A DNA stretch of 64,000 bases. It comes from Platynereis dumerilii. Taxonomy: Eukaryota > Annelida > Polychaeta > Phyllodocida > Nereididae. Below, one piece after another: positions 13,414 to 25,540 of the stretch (positions within the stretch are counted from its first letter, which is position 1; every line of letters begins with the position of its first letter). Under the pieces are notes generated by a model. It made no database searches, was not told the DNA's origin, and was given only the letters and a program-made list of their open reading frames with translations. A program made the position numbers and the translations under genes. Location: the NCBI GenBank assembly GCA_026936325.1, contig JAPTHN010000001.1, positions 5,592,560 through 5,656,559 on the forward strand, read 5' to 3'.

Positions 13414-16400
13414 CAACAGTTGTTGTGACTCTGCCAGACTACAGGGAGAAGGGAGTCAATTGTGATATTGCCCAGATCCTATGGAGAATGCTAATGGGGT
13501 TGGGTATGGGACAAGCACAGCTGACGGCAACACAAGTGCCACTTGGGTTCCCATAAGGGTTTTGTGTTCCATGGTCTATAGTCACTGGAACCCTAATATC
13601 TTTCGGTACTGCTTCTGGCATGCAATCTTACTTTGTTAAATCATTAATCTAGATCTGTGCGTCATTGTATGGCTCTCTTGGGCATATATATGGGAATTAA
13701 GTGCAGTTAGCAATTATATCAAATCATCATAGTGTAAAATACCGGAAGGGCTTTGTTGCTTTATTAATTCTATGAAGCTAAAGAAAGTACAAGAAAAACC
13801 ACTTCTACCATTATATCGTCATATGAGAGCACCCATTGCGTCCTTCGATTGTCGTAAGACAGCTTTTGTCACAGGACATCAAAGTGACACACTTCAAAGA
13901 AGACTTTAGGCTACATTTAAGAACAGTTCTTACTGATGCAACCTTTATAATTAGCTAGGTAAGTGCCATCACTTGTGCTTCTCTTTGAGGTGCTTTCGGA
14001 TTACTGAATTCTTGATGTACTTCAACCACTGTCTGGCGAGATAATATATTATATTTAAGAGCATATAATGCCATTTGAAATAGCATACCTGTAAATTAGA
14101 ACAGAAAGGCAACAATGACAGGTATTCACTTTAAGGCAATGGCAAACAGCCAATAACGGCATGAGACACCCCAGTCTGTTGAACCAAGGTAGTATCGAGT
14201 CCCACATTCCATTACGCTATATCAAATAGCAGAATGTGTCAAAAGATCTATATGAAAGGCCGGATCGTTTATGGTCCTCAGATGTGTTGCCAGTGATTGA
14301 GACATCCCTTTGATGGTAATTCATTTGTTGTCTCATTCCAGGCCTGTTGTGTCTGTCATCACACAATGCGATCTATTTCTCCTCCTTTCTCCTTTTTATT
14401 ATCTATTCTATGAATGAAAATCTCCTTATGCCTGCCTGGTTCTTATGACACCTTCTCTTACACTGCCATCACACAAGAAACAAACTCTGCAAAGCTGCAA
14501 ATATAAAATAACGTGCAAGCACTTTAAGCTGCACAGATCACGCATGGTTCCAACACAGGCACACTGAGGCCCGTCCTACCCGTTCGCCAATTCGCCAATG
14601 ACGAATTACAGGCTATAGTGGCGAAAAAAATATATATCTGGCGAAAATTTTGGCGAAAAGATAGTGCCAAAAAGGCCGAGTGAAAGTTCAGGTTTTCACA
14701 AGCTTCTGACAGCTCACCCAAGGCTGGCAGCTCACCAAAATGACTCTCCTAATCGCCCTGCAGTCAGTCTGCATCTTGATTGTTATAAACTGTTGGTCAA
14801 GTCAAAGAAAACCATCTTTATTTAATGTCCATTCATTGAGAAGTTAAAAGATCGTGAAAATGGTGGATTTTTGCCCGCAATGCAACCCTCTTCTTCTTCT
14901 TCTTATGGCCTGCAGTATCCTAGGTCGCATCAGAGCGCCCCTGGTGTGTAAAGCACATGCTGTAGTCTAATTGGAGAGAAGATAGAAGCTGATTGATGAC
15001 AGAATTGATGACACTGACCTGTTAGCACTTAGAAGAATAGGCTCTTGTGTGATTACAGTAATTAAGTTCTCCTTTGATCAAGGTGTAAATTTTTGAAGTG
15101 CAATTAACCATTGACCAAATCAGCCAATTGAGTTGAGCCTATAGTCTGTTGACCCATCCCATTATCCAATTAATAGTAGGAGAATAAATTATAAAAACTT
15201 GTTGGGAATTTTACTACAGTATTTAGCAAATTTCTAAATTTAATATTATATGTTTGGAAGAAGAAAAAGAATTGTTGTGAAGTTGTGAAACACAATGAAA
15301 AGTTGTATCAATTAAACTGCCATATCCTAATAATAAAAATAAAAAAAGTAGCAAAATTTACACATTTTTAGAACATAATCAACATTACAAATAATCTTGT
15401 TATTTTGAATTTTTGTTTCACTTAAATTGTGTATATGTAATATTAATATTAGTATTGAACATAAATCATGACAGCGATGTCACATGTAAATATTTCTTCT
15501 TTTCTGTGTTGTTGTATTTTTGCTGTTGTTTAATATTAATAGCATAGGATTCATGGTGTTTTTCTGGGGCCATAACTCCAATTGTTGTTCAAACTGCAGC
15601 TAATTTGTTTGAAATGATCGAAAGTCTCCACCAACGCGGTAACTGGCTATAAATATCAAAATTTGGCTAAAATTTTTGGGATTTGGCTAAGAGTTTGGCT
15701 AAAACCTCAGTTGAGCTAGGACTGGCCCTGGGCACACTGGTCATGGATATACTAAGGAGAATTAGAAGGCATGGTTGACCTTTGACCCATGGAAGCCAGT
15801 CCAATTTAGTTTCTTTATAATTTTTTCCATCACAGAAGGGCACCAAAAGTGACTGGTCCAAAGTTAAAATCCTACAGAGAATGTAGAGTAAATTTGAATG
15901 AGGTTGGTGAAAGAGAGTGACCGCCAGAGTGCTAACAGGATTGCATGAAATTCTTGGGGTAAGAGCAGCTGTGCTGCTAAAACTGCAAGATCGTTCAATT
16001 TCCTTCCATTACATTGTATACATATTCCTTGGAAAATATAAATTTGTCTTTCTGCATTGCAAAGTTTCACTCGCCATTATTTTCAATAATCCTTTGATGA
16101 CATACTTCATACATTCTGTAACTAACCATTAATTCTTGTGCTTTCACTTCTATTTTAACCCTAATATAACCCTGATATAATTTATTGTGCATGTCATACC
16201 AAAGTTCTCACACCCTACATCAGTCAATTAACTGAAACAGATTACTGATTAAACACAAAGTGAGATTGCATGCTGGGAGCAGTACCCGAAGGATATTGGG
16301 GTTCTGGAGACTGTGGACAGTGGAAGACAAAACCCTTATGTGAACCCAAGTCGCACTTGTATTGCTGTCAGCTGATTGTCCCATACCCAACCCCAATAGC

Positions 16401-16479
16401 ATTCTCCATAGGATCTGTGCAAGATCGCAATTGACTCTCTTCCTAACATATAGTCTGGCTTGTCTCAGCAACTGGTTGT
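13414..16479. mobile_element. Non-autonomous DNA element with long inverted repeats, copy in D2-1
   Basis: Inverted repeats of about 240 bp lie at 13414-13651 (+) and 16240-16479 (-). Both carry the segments GAGAGTCAATTGTGAT-like, GGGGTTGGGTATGGGACA and AACCCTTATG. The outer ends start CAAC(C)AGTTG. The paralogous element at 21869-23470 is only about 1.6 kb. This copy is larger because it holds an extra block (about 14500-15985) that includes a hAT-like insertion. No transposase reading frame was recognised. A diverged single end of the same family lies at 36448-36600. Superfamily not assigned: no clear target duplication was seen. Confidence 0.65.
14566..15730. mobile_element. Non-autonomous hAT-like transposon
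   Basis: An 1165-bp insertion flanked by the 8-bp direct repeat GGCACACT (14558-14565 and 15731-15738), the length expected for hAT elements. The ends are imperfect inverted repeats: left GAGGCCCGTCCTACC, right (reverse complement) CAGGGCCAGTCCTAGC, close to the CAGGG-type hAT terminus. Subterminal direct repeats of TTGGCGAAA (left) and TTTGGCTAA (right) follow. The interior is AT-rich with a TTC microsatellite and no transposase. It lies within a block absent from duplication copy 2. Confidence 0.75.
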
Positions 16480-16731
16480 CCCAGATTATAAGAACCTCAA
16501 GGAACACTGATATCAATGAGTTTTCATCCGTTTTTTGGTCACAACAGTTTAGAATTTGCATCTAGCTGCAGATTGTGTTTGTGACCTTTTCTTGTGGCCT
16601 GGGACCAAACGGCAATCAAGGCAATGGCATCAAAAAGGGAAGGGCGGGGAGTTGTGCCCGCCAAATTGAGCCGGTGCCAAAAGGTACACCAATATTTTGT
16701 GGGTGTCGGTTAGGTAAACTGCAAGCCTCCC

Positions 16732-16732
<1 letters not shown>

Positions 16733-16769
<37 letters not shown>

Positions 16770-16803
16770 ATATCTGTCTATCTATCTTTCTATCTATCTA
16801 TCA

Positions 16804-16875
<72 letters not shown>

Positions 16876-16895
16876 CTATCTATCTTTCTATCTAT
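16733..16895. repeat. (TCTA)n microsatellite
   Basis: About 160 bp of TCTA repeats with rare interruptions (ATA, GTC, TTC, CTC). The long open frames through it, reading SIYLSIYL, are a by-product. The paralogous array in copy 2 is at 23719-23822 and is shorter, so the locus is length-variable. Confidence 0.95.
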
Positions 16896-18572
16896 CCAGC
16901 TGCAGCTCAGCCAGCTACAAATAAAAAAGCACAAAGCCAAGTTTGAAGTCATACTAGCTACACAGACCGGCACAGGGAAACACAGTGAGCTCATCATACA
17001 TGCAGACAAGTCTTAGCTATTCCGGTCACCCAAGCCCCCTGCTGAATATCCCCAAATACTGAGCAGATATGAACTTGTAATTGGCCTGGATTTACGAACA
17101 ATTGGTGCAAAAGAACGAAAACTACAAAACAACAACTAATTTGTATTGGCAAAACAAACTCTGCCCAAACGAACCCTAATTGCAGTGAAACTTTAAAAGT
17201 CATTAATTTCGAAGAAATTGCTGTCTGTGCTATAAAAGAAGTAGATATTTTTTAAATGGCAAAGCATGTCCAGTTCTGCAATCCTTTTAAGTGGTTATAG
17301 GTCATCGATTGAACTTCTAACATGCATTTTAGTTAGGATCTAACTGACATGAAATACATGCTAGAATACAAAAGGTCGACAATATCTTTAACTTGCATTT
17401 ATTGAAGGATATACAATAAAATGACTTCTTTACGACTGTTTATTCAATTATTGTAACAGGGCATTACCATGCAGACTGTCAGTTACAGCCTGTTTGTTCA
17501 CAATTTAGACAGTGGGGTCGTACAACAAGTACAATATAGAGCTAAACAGGAACTCTACATTAAAATCATTTCCGATAATATGGTTTTATATTAAAGTAAA
17601 ATGTGGATATATATGTGGGGCTGCAGTTGAGGGAATTAAGAGTATGTATCATCAGTTGACAAAGAGAGGTCATGACATTTGCCAGGTGGGAGGTCAATCT
17701 GATTTGCCTTAATTTACAAATGGCATCCCCTAATACGGTTGATCACCCAGCGCATATTAATGTAAGTGGTACCATTATATTATGCTTATATTATGCATCA
17801 TCCCATTGGTTCGAAAAAGATATATATCTATCTATCGACATATCTTTCTGTCTAGCTATCTATCTTTCTGCAGTGTATATATCAGTAAGTCAGACTGCTA
17901 CAAATAAGAAGAACACAAAGCCAAGTTTGAAGTCACAGCTATCTGCAGAGCCCAGCACAGGGAAGCACAGTGAGCTCATCATACATACAGACAAGTCTTT
18001 GCCATTCCAGTCACCCAAGCCCCCTGCTGAATATCTTCAAGTACTCAGCAGATATGAACTTGTAATTGGCCTGGATTTACCACCACCTACAGTCTTGCCG
18101 TATGCTTATAGATTCTACAGTACAAGCAACTGTCTAATAGCTGGGCTTCTGAGATAAATTAGTGTGGGATATTGGAACCGAAGTGATTTTTTCCAAATTA
18201 ACAATTGGTGTGAAAGACAAAACATCCAATTGGTTTTTCCAAAATAAACTCCACCCAAATCAACCCTTATTGCACTGAAACTTTTAAAGTAATCAATTTT
18301 ACAGAAATTGGTGTCTGAGCAATATAGAAGGAGATGATTTTATACTACAACCCTAATAAGTGATAATACAGCATAATGATTTTAATTTCTTTTACGTCAA
18401 AATCAACAGCCCCCCCCCCCTCTGGATCAGCTGCTGTAAACTGAATTCATCATTTTGTTAAACCTGATTTTTTTTTCCCCACAAAAGGAATGCTAATCCA
18501 AAGAATGGTATGTCATTGGTATGCCACCCACACACATGATGCCAAAATATCAAAAAGCAAAATAATATGATA

Positions 18573-18982
18573 AGGGACCGTTCAGAACTTATGACTGGGG
18601 GGGCGGGTGGGAGTTTTGGCCGAGGGGGTACTAACTTTTTGCACGTGTTTCAAGGGGGGGCATTAATTTTTGACAACACTTCCAAGGGGGGATAGGAAAT
18701 TTTAATAAAGAAAAAATGTTAAAAAACACCCATTAACTCATTTTATTTGGACTTTTTTACATGCAAAAGTTCGCGAAATGACGTGAATCTGTACGCGTGG
18801 CCGTAAATAATAGTATATATGTGTGTATTGCTTTGTATGTCGAGGGGGGGTACTACAAATATGTGTGAACCCTAGGGGTGGGGTACTAAAAATCCGCATG
18901 AAACTCAAGGGGGGTATCAATTTTTGACGGGAAGTTCCAGCAAAACTAAGTCACAAATTCTGAACGGTCCTTTCTACTCGAC
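18573..18982. mobile_element. G-rich MITE with GGGACCGTTCAGAA ends
   Basis: Near-terminal inverted repeats: left AGGGACCGTTCAGAACTTAT, right (reverse complement) AAAGGACCGTTCAGAATTTG. GATA flanks both sides (18569-18572 and 18983-18986), although the right end carries about 10 extra bases. The interior has several G-run modules (for example CAAGGGGGG followed by TATCAATTTTTGAC), repeated in diverged form. The paralogous site in copy 1 (near 9460) is uninterrupted, which confirms insertion. Non-autonomous; superfamily not assigned. Confidence 0.75.
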
Positions 18983-19453
18983 GATAAGCAAATAGATGAA
19001 TGACAAATGATGATGCATGAGCGGAAAATTAAATGCCTAAATCATTTGCTCTACTTCCAGCATCTGTAAAACCTATTCTCAAACAAGCTCCCCTGTCACC
19101 GACTTCTTTTCTGCAGCATCACAAAATGCACAAGTTTGGCAAGAAAAACCATACTTTCATCTTTTGCTGAAATGAATGATGCAAGTTCTGGAACATTTGG
19201 AACAATCAGGTTCATTCATAATGTATTGTCTTACTCGTACAATGTACCTATTGATGATCATTCATCACCAGCTTTGTTGTTACACATTTGAAGTGTCACT
19301 GATGCACACTTTAATGAGAAATGCTAAATGTTCAACAGCATGAACAATTTAAGGAAACACCAAAAGCGTTTGCATTTATTTGTCTGTGAACCACCTCTAG
19401 CTGTGGATGGATTGATGATTTGGACTTTTTTTCCTGCATTTATGTGCCTAGAA

Positions 19454-19600
19454 GGCTAATTAGGACAGGAGGAAGACACAGTAATGTGGTGAAGGATGAT
19501 TGATTCAGCCATCAAACATAGGCCTAGGTGACCCGGCAAGAGCTGAATTCGAACCCTGGACCCAGCAATAGGCAGCCTAGCGTTCTTCCACCAGACCATC
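19454..19600 (-). mobile_element. tRNA-derived SINE, copy 3
   Basis: Minus-strand head reads GGTCTGGTGG (A-box remnant) and a GGTTCGAATTC B box. The body is shared with the other SINE copies and ends at TCCTGTCCTAATTAGCC. Positional counterpart of the SINE at 10000-10155. Confidence 0.75.
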
Positions 19601-21544
19601 ACTGCCACCATCTTACAGTTGTGGAAATTGGTCGAGATTATGCCAACCATATCCCTATACTTGCCATGTTATCTTAATTTTTGACTCGTATCAGGCAAGT
19701 AAGGTTATATCCTACACTCGCTATGTTATCATGACAAGTAAGGGAATAAGTCAGACCTGACACCAGTGAGGTCATATATCTCCAAATAGCAGAGTGACCA
19801 CTCATTTTAATTTTAATGATAGGACAGTAGTGATGCTTCAAGCAGACAAATTCAGTCTCTGTTCTTTAAAAAGATGTGCCAGCTTGGTGGCCAGGTAACT
19901 GTTGGTGTGCTGCTGAAAGTATGTGCCTGCTTTCATTTTGGTACAATCGTTAGTTAATTTCGAGGACCTTCATGCACAAACTTATTAGACTTACATATCA
20001 CAAAAGTTGTCAACTTCTGCAAAAACAACAAACTTTTTGCTTTATGCTTTATTTCATGAAAAAACAATAAACCGACAGGATGACAATTTTTTACAACAAA
20101 ACTAACACAAAGCAAAATCCATTTTTATTCAATAACTTCCCATACAAATGTACATAGCCTCCAACTTTTGACTTTGCTCTGCACAGAGCAGATACAAAAG
20201 GACCTACATTGTCAGTGGACCACTGATGTTGTGGCTACCTCTATGCAAGAACCCTGATAGGCTCTTACTTGATAAAGCCTGCCAAAGCCTCTTGTCACTG
20301 ATAGGCGAACCCAAATATTCACTGATTAATTCAGACAAATGACAATGTGCGTTGACCCTGTACGCCATTTCATGAAGCTCATGAAAAGCATGTTAGCTGC
20401 TTAGATTTGCCAATTTAAATAGACCCTGTTCAATAGTGTTCATGTTGCTGATAACCGCACATGAGAATCGTGGATGTATCGTCATTTCCTAAAAAAATTG
20501 CATGTATGTGTAATTATATAGTTTTGAAAAAAGTCAATAAAACTAAGAAAAGGTTCAAGAGAAAATTACATTGCTACATTGTGAAAACCACATGGACAAT
20601 GTGTAAGCTTTAATTTTATAGGCTACTCTGCATCCAGAGTTCAGAAAAGAAGGATTGGGTTCAGCCTGTTTAAAGGCAATGACTTATTTGTATGTTGTAT
20701 ACTTTACACTACCCAGTAAAGAAATCTTACATATTTACGGGATTTTGGAAATATTTCAGTGCTGCCGGAGATGAACCATTGAGTTGCATCCCCAACCAGA
20801 TGCGACTTTCAGTATTTCTAAAATATCAATTATATGAGAAATGAGCCATGTTATGTTCAGGATTATAAGTTACACGAAGCGACACTCATTTTTAATATAT
20901 CACACATTGTATCATCAAGATTCAACTATGGAGTTATCTGCAATGCTGTGCATATGTTCAGCATCCTATATGGAATCAGGCTCGACAAACAAGAATTCCA
21001 TTAATTTTTTCTGTAATTTAGAACAAAGAAGGCCTGATGATGTGTGATTTTCTCGCTTCTTTATTTTTCTTTCTGTAGCATTCATTAATTTTTCATCTCA
21101 GGAAGTAATGAAACTTTTCCATTTACCGCGTCATGTTATTACTCAAAATGAACTTGCTATTCCATTTCCATCGGCCTATATTTTTCTAAAATCCATTTTG
21201 ACTAAATACATTAGAAAAAGCCGGAGAGTTACTAGTCTTGCTTTATAATTTTTGTCAACATAACAGACTTACAGATATAGAAAATCTTGAGACAATCCAT
21301 GCTTCTACATTAAGAAAGCTTTTTAGTTCCTGGTGAAAAAAAAAGGTTGTCGGTACTTATTGACTAAGTAAATACAAAATGCTATGCCTCCACTGGGTAT
21401 TCATGCGTGGACAAGAGTAAATCAATTGTTCATTTTTAGTTCTACTAAGACAGCTTCTGATAATTGAAGACCGTCGGATCTAGGAAAGGAATTAGAGACA
21501 GTAGACAGATTTAAATAGACAGATAGACAGAGAAGTATGTAAAT

Positions 21545-21760
21545 ACACAGAAAAAATGTCAGGGGACAAAATTGGTTTATCAACTGCAGAATATTTTGAA
21601 TAACCATGGCGGTATTACGTTGGGTGTTCCCCAAATCCTGTACTGTCCTGCAGCATTCATGACAACGCAGCTGTATGGTTTTGCCACAAACCAAAGTGGG
21701 AATGATATGAGGGCAAGTCAACATCCATCAGGGAATTAGTATGAGCTTTATTTTTAATGG
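21545..21760. repeat. Interspersed repeat family R, copy 3
   Basis: Same ordered segments as 11790-12010 and 12998-13225, including CTGCAGCATTCATGACAACG and TATGAGCTTTATTTTTA. Paralogous to the 12998 copy within duplication D2. Confidence 0.5.
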
Positions 21761-21868
21761 TCCCTGTGTTACAAGAACGCACCTCCTCTGCCATCCTACG
21801 CACGACTGAAAATATCTGTTGCGACAAAAAACAGTGGATATGTCTGCAATTGGGGATTCAACAGTTGT

Positions 21869-23470
21869 TTTGACTGTGCCAGACTACAGGGAGAAGAGAG
21901 TCAATTGTGATACTGCACAGATCCTATGGAGAATGCTAATGGGGTTGGGTATGGGACAACCACAGCTGACGGCAACACAAGTGCCACTTGGGTTCCCATA
22001 AGGGTTTTGTGTTCCATGGTCTATAGTCACTGGAACCCTAATATCTTTCGGTACTGCTTCTAGCATGCAATCTTACTTTGTTAAATCAGCAATCTTGGTC
22101 TGTGTGTCTTTATATGGCTCACTTGGGCATATATATGGGAATTAAGTGCAGTTAGCAATTATATCAAATCACCATAGTGTGAAGTACCAGAAGGACTTTG
22201 TTGCTTTATTAATTCTATGAAGCTAAAGAAAGTACAAGAAAACCAACTCCTACCATTATATCGTTATATGAGAGCACCCATTGCGTCCTTCGATTGTCAT
22301 AAGACAACTTTTGTCACAGCACATCAAAGTGACACACTTCAAAGAAGACTTTAGGCTACATTTAAGAACAGTTCTTACTGATGCAACCTTTACAATTAGC
22401 TATGTAAGTGCCAGTCACTTGTGCATCTCTTTGAGGTGCTTTCGGATTACTGAATTCTTGATGCACATCTACCATTGTCTGGCGAGATAATACAATATAT
22501 TTAAGAGCATAAAATGCCAATTGAAATAGTATACCTGTAAATTAGAACAGAAAGGCAACAATGACAGGTATTCACTTTGAGGCAATGGCAAACAGCCAAT
22601 AACGGCATGACACACCCCAGTCTGTTGAACCAAGGTAGTATTGAGTCCCACATTCCATTACGCTATATCAAATAGCAGAATGTGTCAAAAGATCTATATG
22701 AAAGGCCGGATCGTTTATGGTCCTCAGATGTGTTGCCAGTGATTGAGACATCCCTTTGAGGGTAATTCATTTGTTGTCTCATTCCAGGCCTGTTGTGTCT
22801 GTCATTACACAATGCGATATATTTCTCCTCCTTTCTCCTTTTTTATCATCTATCCTCTGAAAGAAAATCTCCTTATGCCTGCCTGGTTCTTATGACACCT
22901 TCTCTTACACTGCCATCGCCTAAGAAAACAACTCTGCAAAGCTGTATATAAAAAAATGCAAGATTGTTCAATTTCCTTCGTCTGTCACGTTGTATACACA
23001 TGCATATTCCTTTGAAAACAAAAATTTGTCTTATTGCATTGCAAAGTTTCACCTGCCATTATTTTCAATAGTCCTTTGATGACATACTTATTACATTCTG
23101 TAACTTATCATTGATTCTTGCGCTTTTGCTTTTTTTGGCAACCCTGATACAACTCTCATATAATTAAGTGCGCATACCATACCCAAGTTCCTAACACACG
23201 ACTTCAGGCAATAAACTGAGACATATAGCTAGATTACTGATTAAACACAATGTGAGATTGCATGCCGGGAGCTGTACCCGAAGGAATTGGGTTCTGGAGA
23301 CTGTGGACAGTGGAACACAAAACCCTTATGGGAACCCAAGTGGCACTTGTGTTGCTGTCAGCTGTGCTTGTCCCATACCCAACCCCATTATCATTCTCCA
23401 TCAGATCTGTGCAATATCAAAATTGACTCTCTTCCTAACATATAGTCTGGACAATCTCAGCAACTGGTTG
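21869..23470. mobile_element. Non-autonomous DNA element with long inverted repeats, copy in D2-2
   Basis: Inverted repeats at 21869-22098 (+) and 23231-23470 (-) match over about 230 bp, sharing GGGGTTGGGTATGGGACA and CACAAGTGCCACTTGGGTTC. The enclosed 1.1 kb contains no recognisable transposase. Because both D2 copies carry the element at the same place, it predates the duplication. Confidence 0.65.
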
Positions 23471-23718
23471 CCTTAGATTTTTAACCCTGAATCATTGATA
23501 TCAATGAGTTTTCACATGTCCTTTGGTCACTACAGTTAATAATTTGCATCTTGCTGCAGATTGTGTTTGTGACCCTTTCTTGTGGCCTGGGACCAAACGG
23601 CAATCAAGGCAATGGCATCCAAAAGGGAAGGGCGGGGAGTTGTGCCACCCAAATTAGCCAGTGATACAAGGTACACCAATATTTAGTGGGTGTCTGTTAG
23701 GTAAACCATCTATCAATG

Positions 23719-23787
<69 letters not shown>

Positions 23788-23822
23788 TTATCTATCTATC
23801 TATCCATCTTTCTGTCTATCCA
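23719..23822. repeat. (TCTA)n microsatellite
   Basis: About 100 bp of TCTA repeats, paralogous to the longer array at 16733-16895. Confidence 0.95.
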
Positions 23823-24307
23823 GCTGTAGCTCAGCCAGCTAAAAATAAAAGGAGCACAAAGCCAAGTTTGGAGTCATACTAGCTAGACAGCCAGCACAGG
23901 GAAACACAGTGAGCCCATCATCATGCAGACAAGTCTTTGCTATTCTGGTTGCCCAAGCCCCCTGCTGAATATCCCCAAATACTGAGCAGATATGAACTTG
24001 TAATTGGCCTGGATTTACCACCACCAACAGTCTTGCTGCATGCTTATAGATTCTACAGTACAGGCAACTGTCCAAATGCTGGGCTTCAGATAAATTAGTG
24101 TGGGATATTGGAACTGAAGTGATTTTTCTCAGTCGAACAATTGGTGCAAAAGAAGGAAAACTACAAAACAACAACTAATTTGTATTGGCAAAACAAACTC
24201 TACCCAAACCACCCCTAATTGCAATGAAACTTTAAAAGTCATTAATTTTGAAGAAATTGCTGTCTGTGCAATAAAAGAAGTAGATTTTTTAAAATGGCCC
24301 AGCATGT

Positions 24308-24416
24308 CCCTGTCAGCGTGCCTCGGCGGTCCAACATCGGCCTGAAGCTGGTCCGATGCTACTGACATCGGACTGACGCTGGGCCGACGTTGGACTGCCG
24401 AGGCATGCTGACAGGG
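24308..24416. mobile_element. 109-bp near-perfect palindromic MITE
   Basis: The arms CCCTGTCAGC...GCTGACAGGG pair along almost the whole element (TGCCTCGGC with GCCGAGGCA; CATCGG with CCGATG). It is flanked by GT on each side. The paralogue at 17268-17269 shows the uninterrupted sequence GCATGTCCAG, so the empty site fixes the boundaries to within a base or two. It is far more GC-rich than its surroundings. Non-coding and presumably mobilised in trans. Confidence 0.85.
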
Positions 24417-25023
24417 GTCCAATTCTACAATCCTTTTAAGTGGTTATAGGTCACTGATTTTGAGTGAACGTCTAACATGCATTAATTAGTAAGGATCTAA
24501 CTGACATGAAATATATGCTAGGATACAAAAGGTTGACAATATCTTTAACTTGCATTTATTGAACAATATACAATAAAATGACTTCTTTACGACTGTTTAT
24601 TCAATTATTGTAACAGGGCATTACCATGCAGACTGTCAGCTAGAGCCGTTTTGTTCACAATTTGGACAGTGGGGTAGTACAACAAGTACAATGTAGAGCG
24701 AAACAGGAACTCTACATTAAAATCATTTCCGATAATATGGTTTTATATTAAAGTAAAATAGAGTGGATATATACATAGGGCTGCAGTTGTAGCAATTCAG
24801 AGTATGTATCATCAGGTGATAAAGAGAGGTCATGACATTTGCCAGGTGGGAGGACCATCTTATTTGCCTTAATTTACAAATGGCATCCCCTGATATGGTT
24901 GATCACCCAGCGCCTACTAATGTAAGTGGTACCATTATATTATGCATCATGCCATTGGTTCGAAAAAGTTATATATCTATCGACATATCTTTCTGTCTAG
25001 CTATCTATCTTTCTGCAGTGTAT

Positions 25024-25085
25024 ATGACACATGTATCTTGATGATATTATGTTGTGCAATAAAATTCTATATATAAATATATATA
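25024..25085 (+). mobile_element. About 60-bp LINE 3'-tail insertion
   Basis: ATGACACATGTATCTTG then CAATAAAATTCTATATATA is inserted into duplication copy 2. Copy 1 at 17878-17885 runs through uninterrupted. The inserted bases match the 3' end of the LINE at 50100-50575, so this is an extremely short 5'-truncated retrotransposition product. Confidence 0.75.
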
Positions 25086-25540
25086 AGTAAGTCAGACTGC
25101 TACAAATAAAAAGAGCACAAAGCCAAGTTTGAAGTCATTCCAGCTACACATCCCAGCACAGAGAAACACAGTGAGCCCATCATACATGTCTTTGCTATTC
25201 CGTTCGCCCAAGCCCATGCTGAATATCCCCAAATACCGAGCAGATATTAACTTGTAATTGGCCTGGATTTACCACCACCTACAGTATTGCTGCATGCTTA
25301 TAGATTCTACAGTACAGGCAATTGTCCAAAAGCTGGGCTTCTCAGATAAATTAGTGTGGGATATTGGAACCGAAGTGATTTTTCCCAAATGAAAAATAAG
25401 TGCAAAAGAGGAAACCCACAAACCATTTAATTTGCTTTTCCTAGATAACTCCACCCAAACCAACCCTTATTGCAGTGAAACTTTAAAAGTCGTTAAATTA
25501 CAGAAATCACTGTGTGAGCCATAAAAAAAGTCGATTTCTA

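Larger units (their letters stand above)
9191..18330. repeat. Segmental duplication D2, copy 1
   Basis: A long direct repeat of 18440-25540. Matching landmarks include 9460/18985, 10930/20220, 12480/21010, 13430/21880, 14100/22545, 16600/23580 and 17400/24545, in the same order and orientation. The offset falls from about 9.5 kb to 7 kb because each copy gained different insertions. The last part (about 17640-18330) occurs a third time at 26770-27470. The block is non-coding and carries several individually listed mobile elements. Confidence 0.85.
18440..25540. repeat. Segmental duplication D2, copy 2
   Basis: Direct-repeat partner of 9191-18330 (landmarks listed there). It contains insertions not present in copy 1: the GC-rich MITE at 18573, the small palindromic MITE at 24308 and the LINE tail at 25024. 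It lacks the SINE at 10388, the MITE at 9238 and the 14500-15985 block of copy 1. Non-coding. Confidence 0.85.

Noticed and set aside
16575-16946. Long open frame reading SIYLSIYL
   Set aside because: Translation of a (TCTA)n microsatellite; the same happens at 23661-23882.
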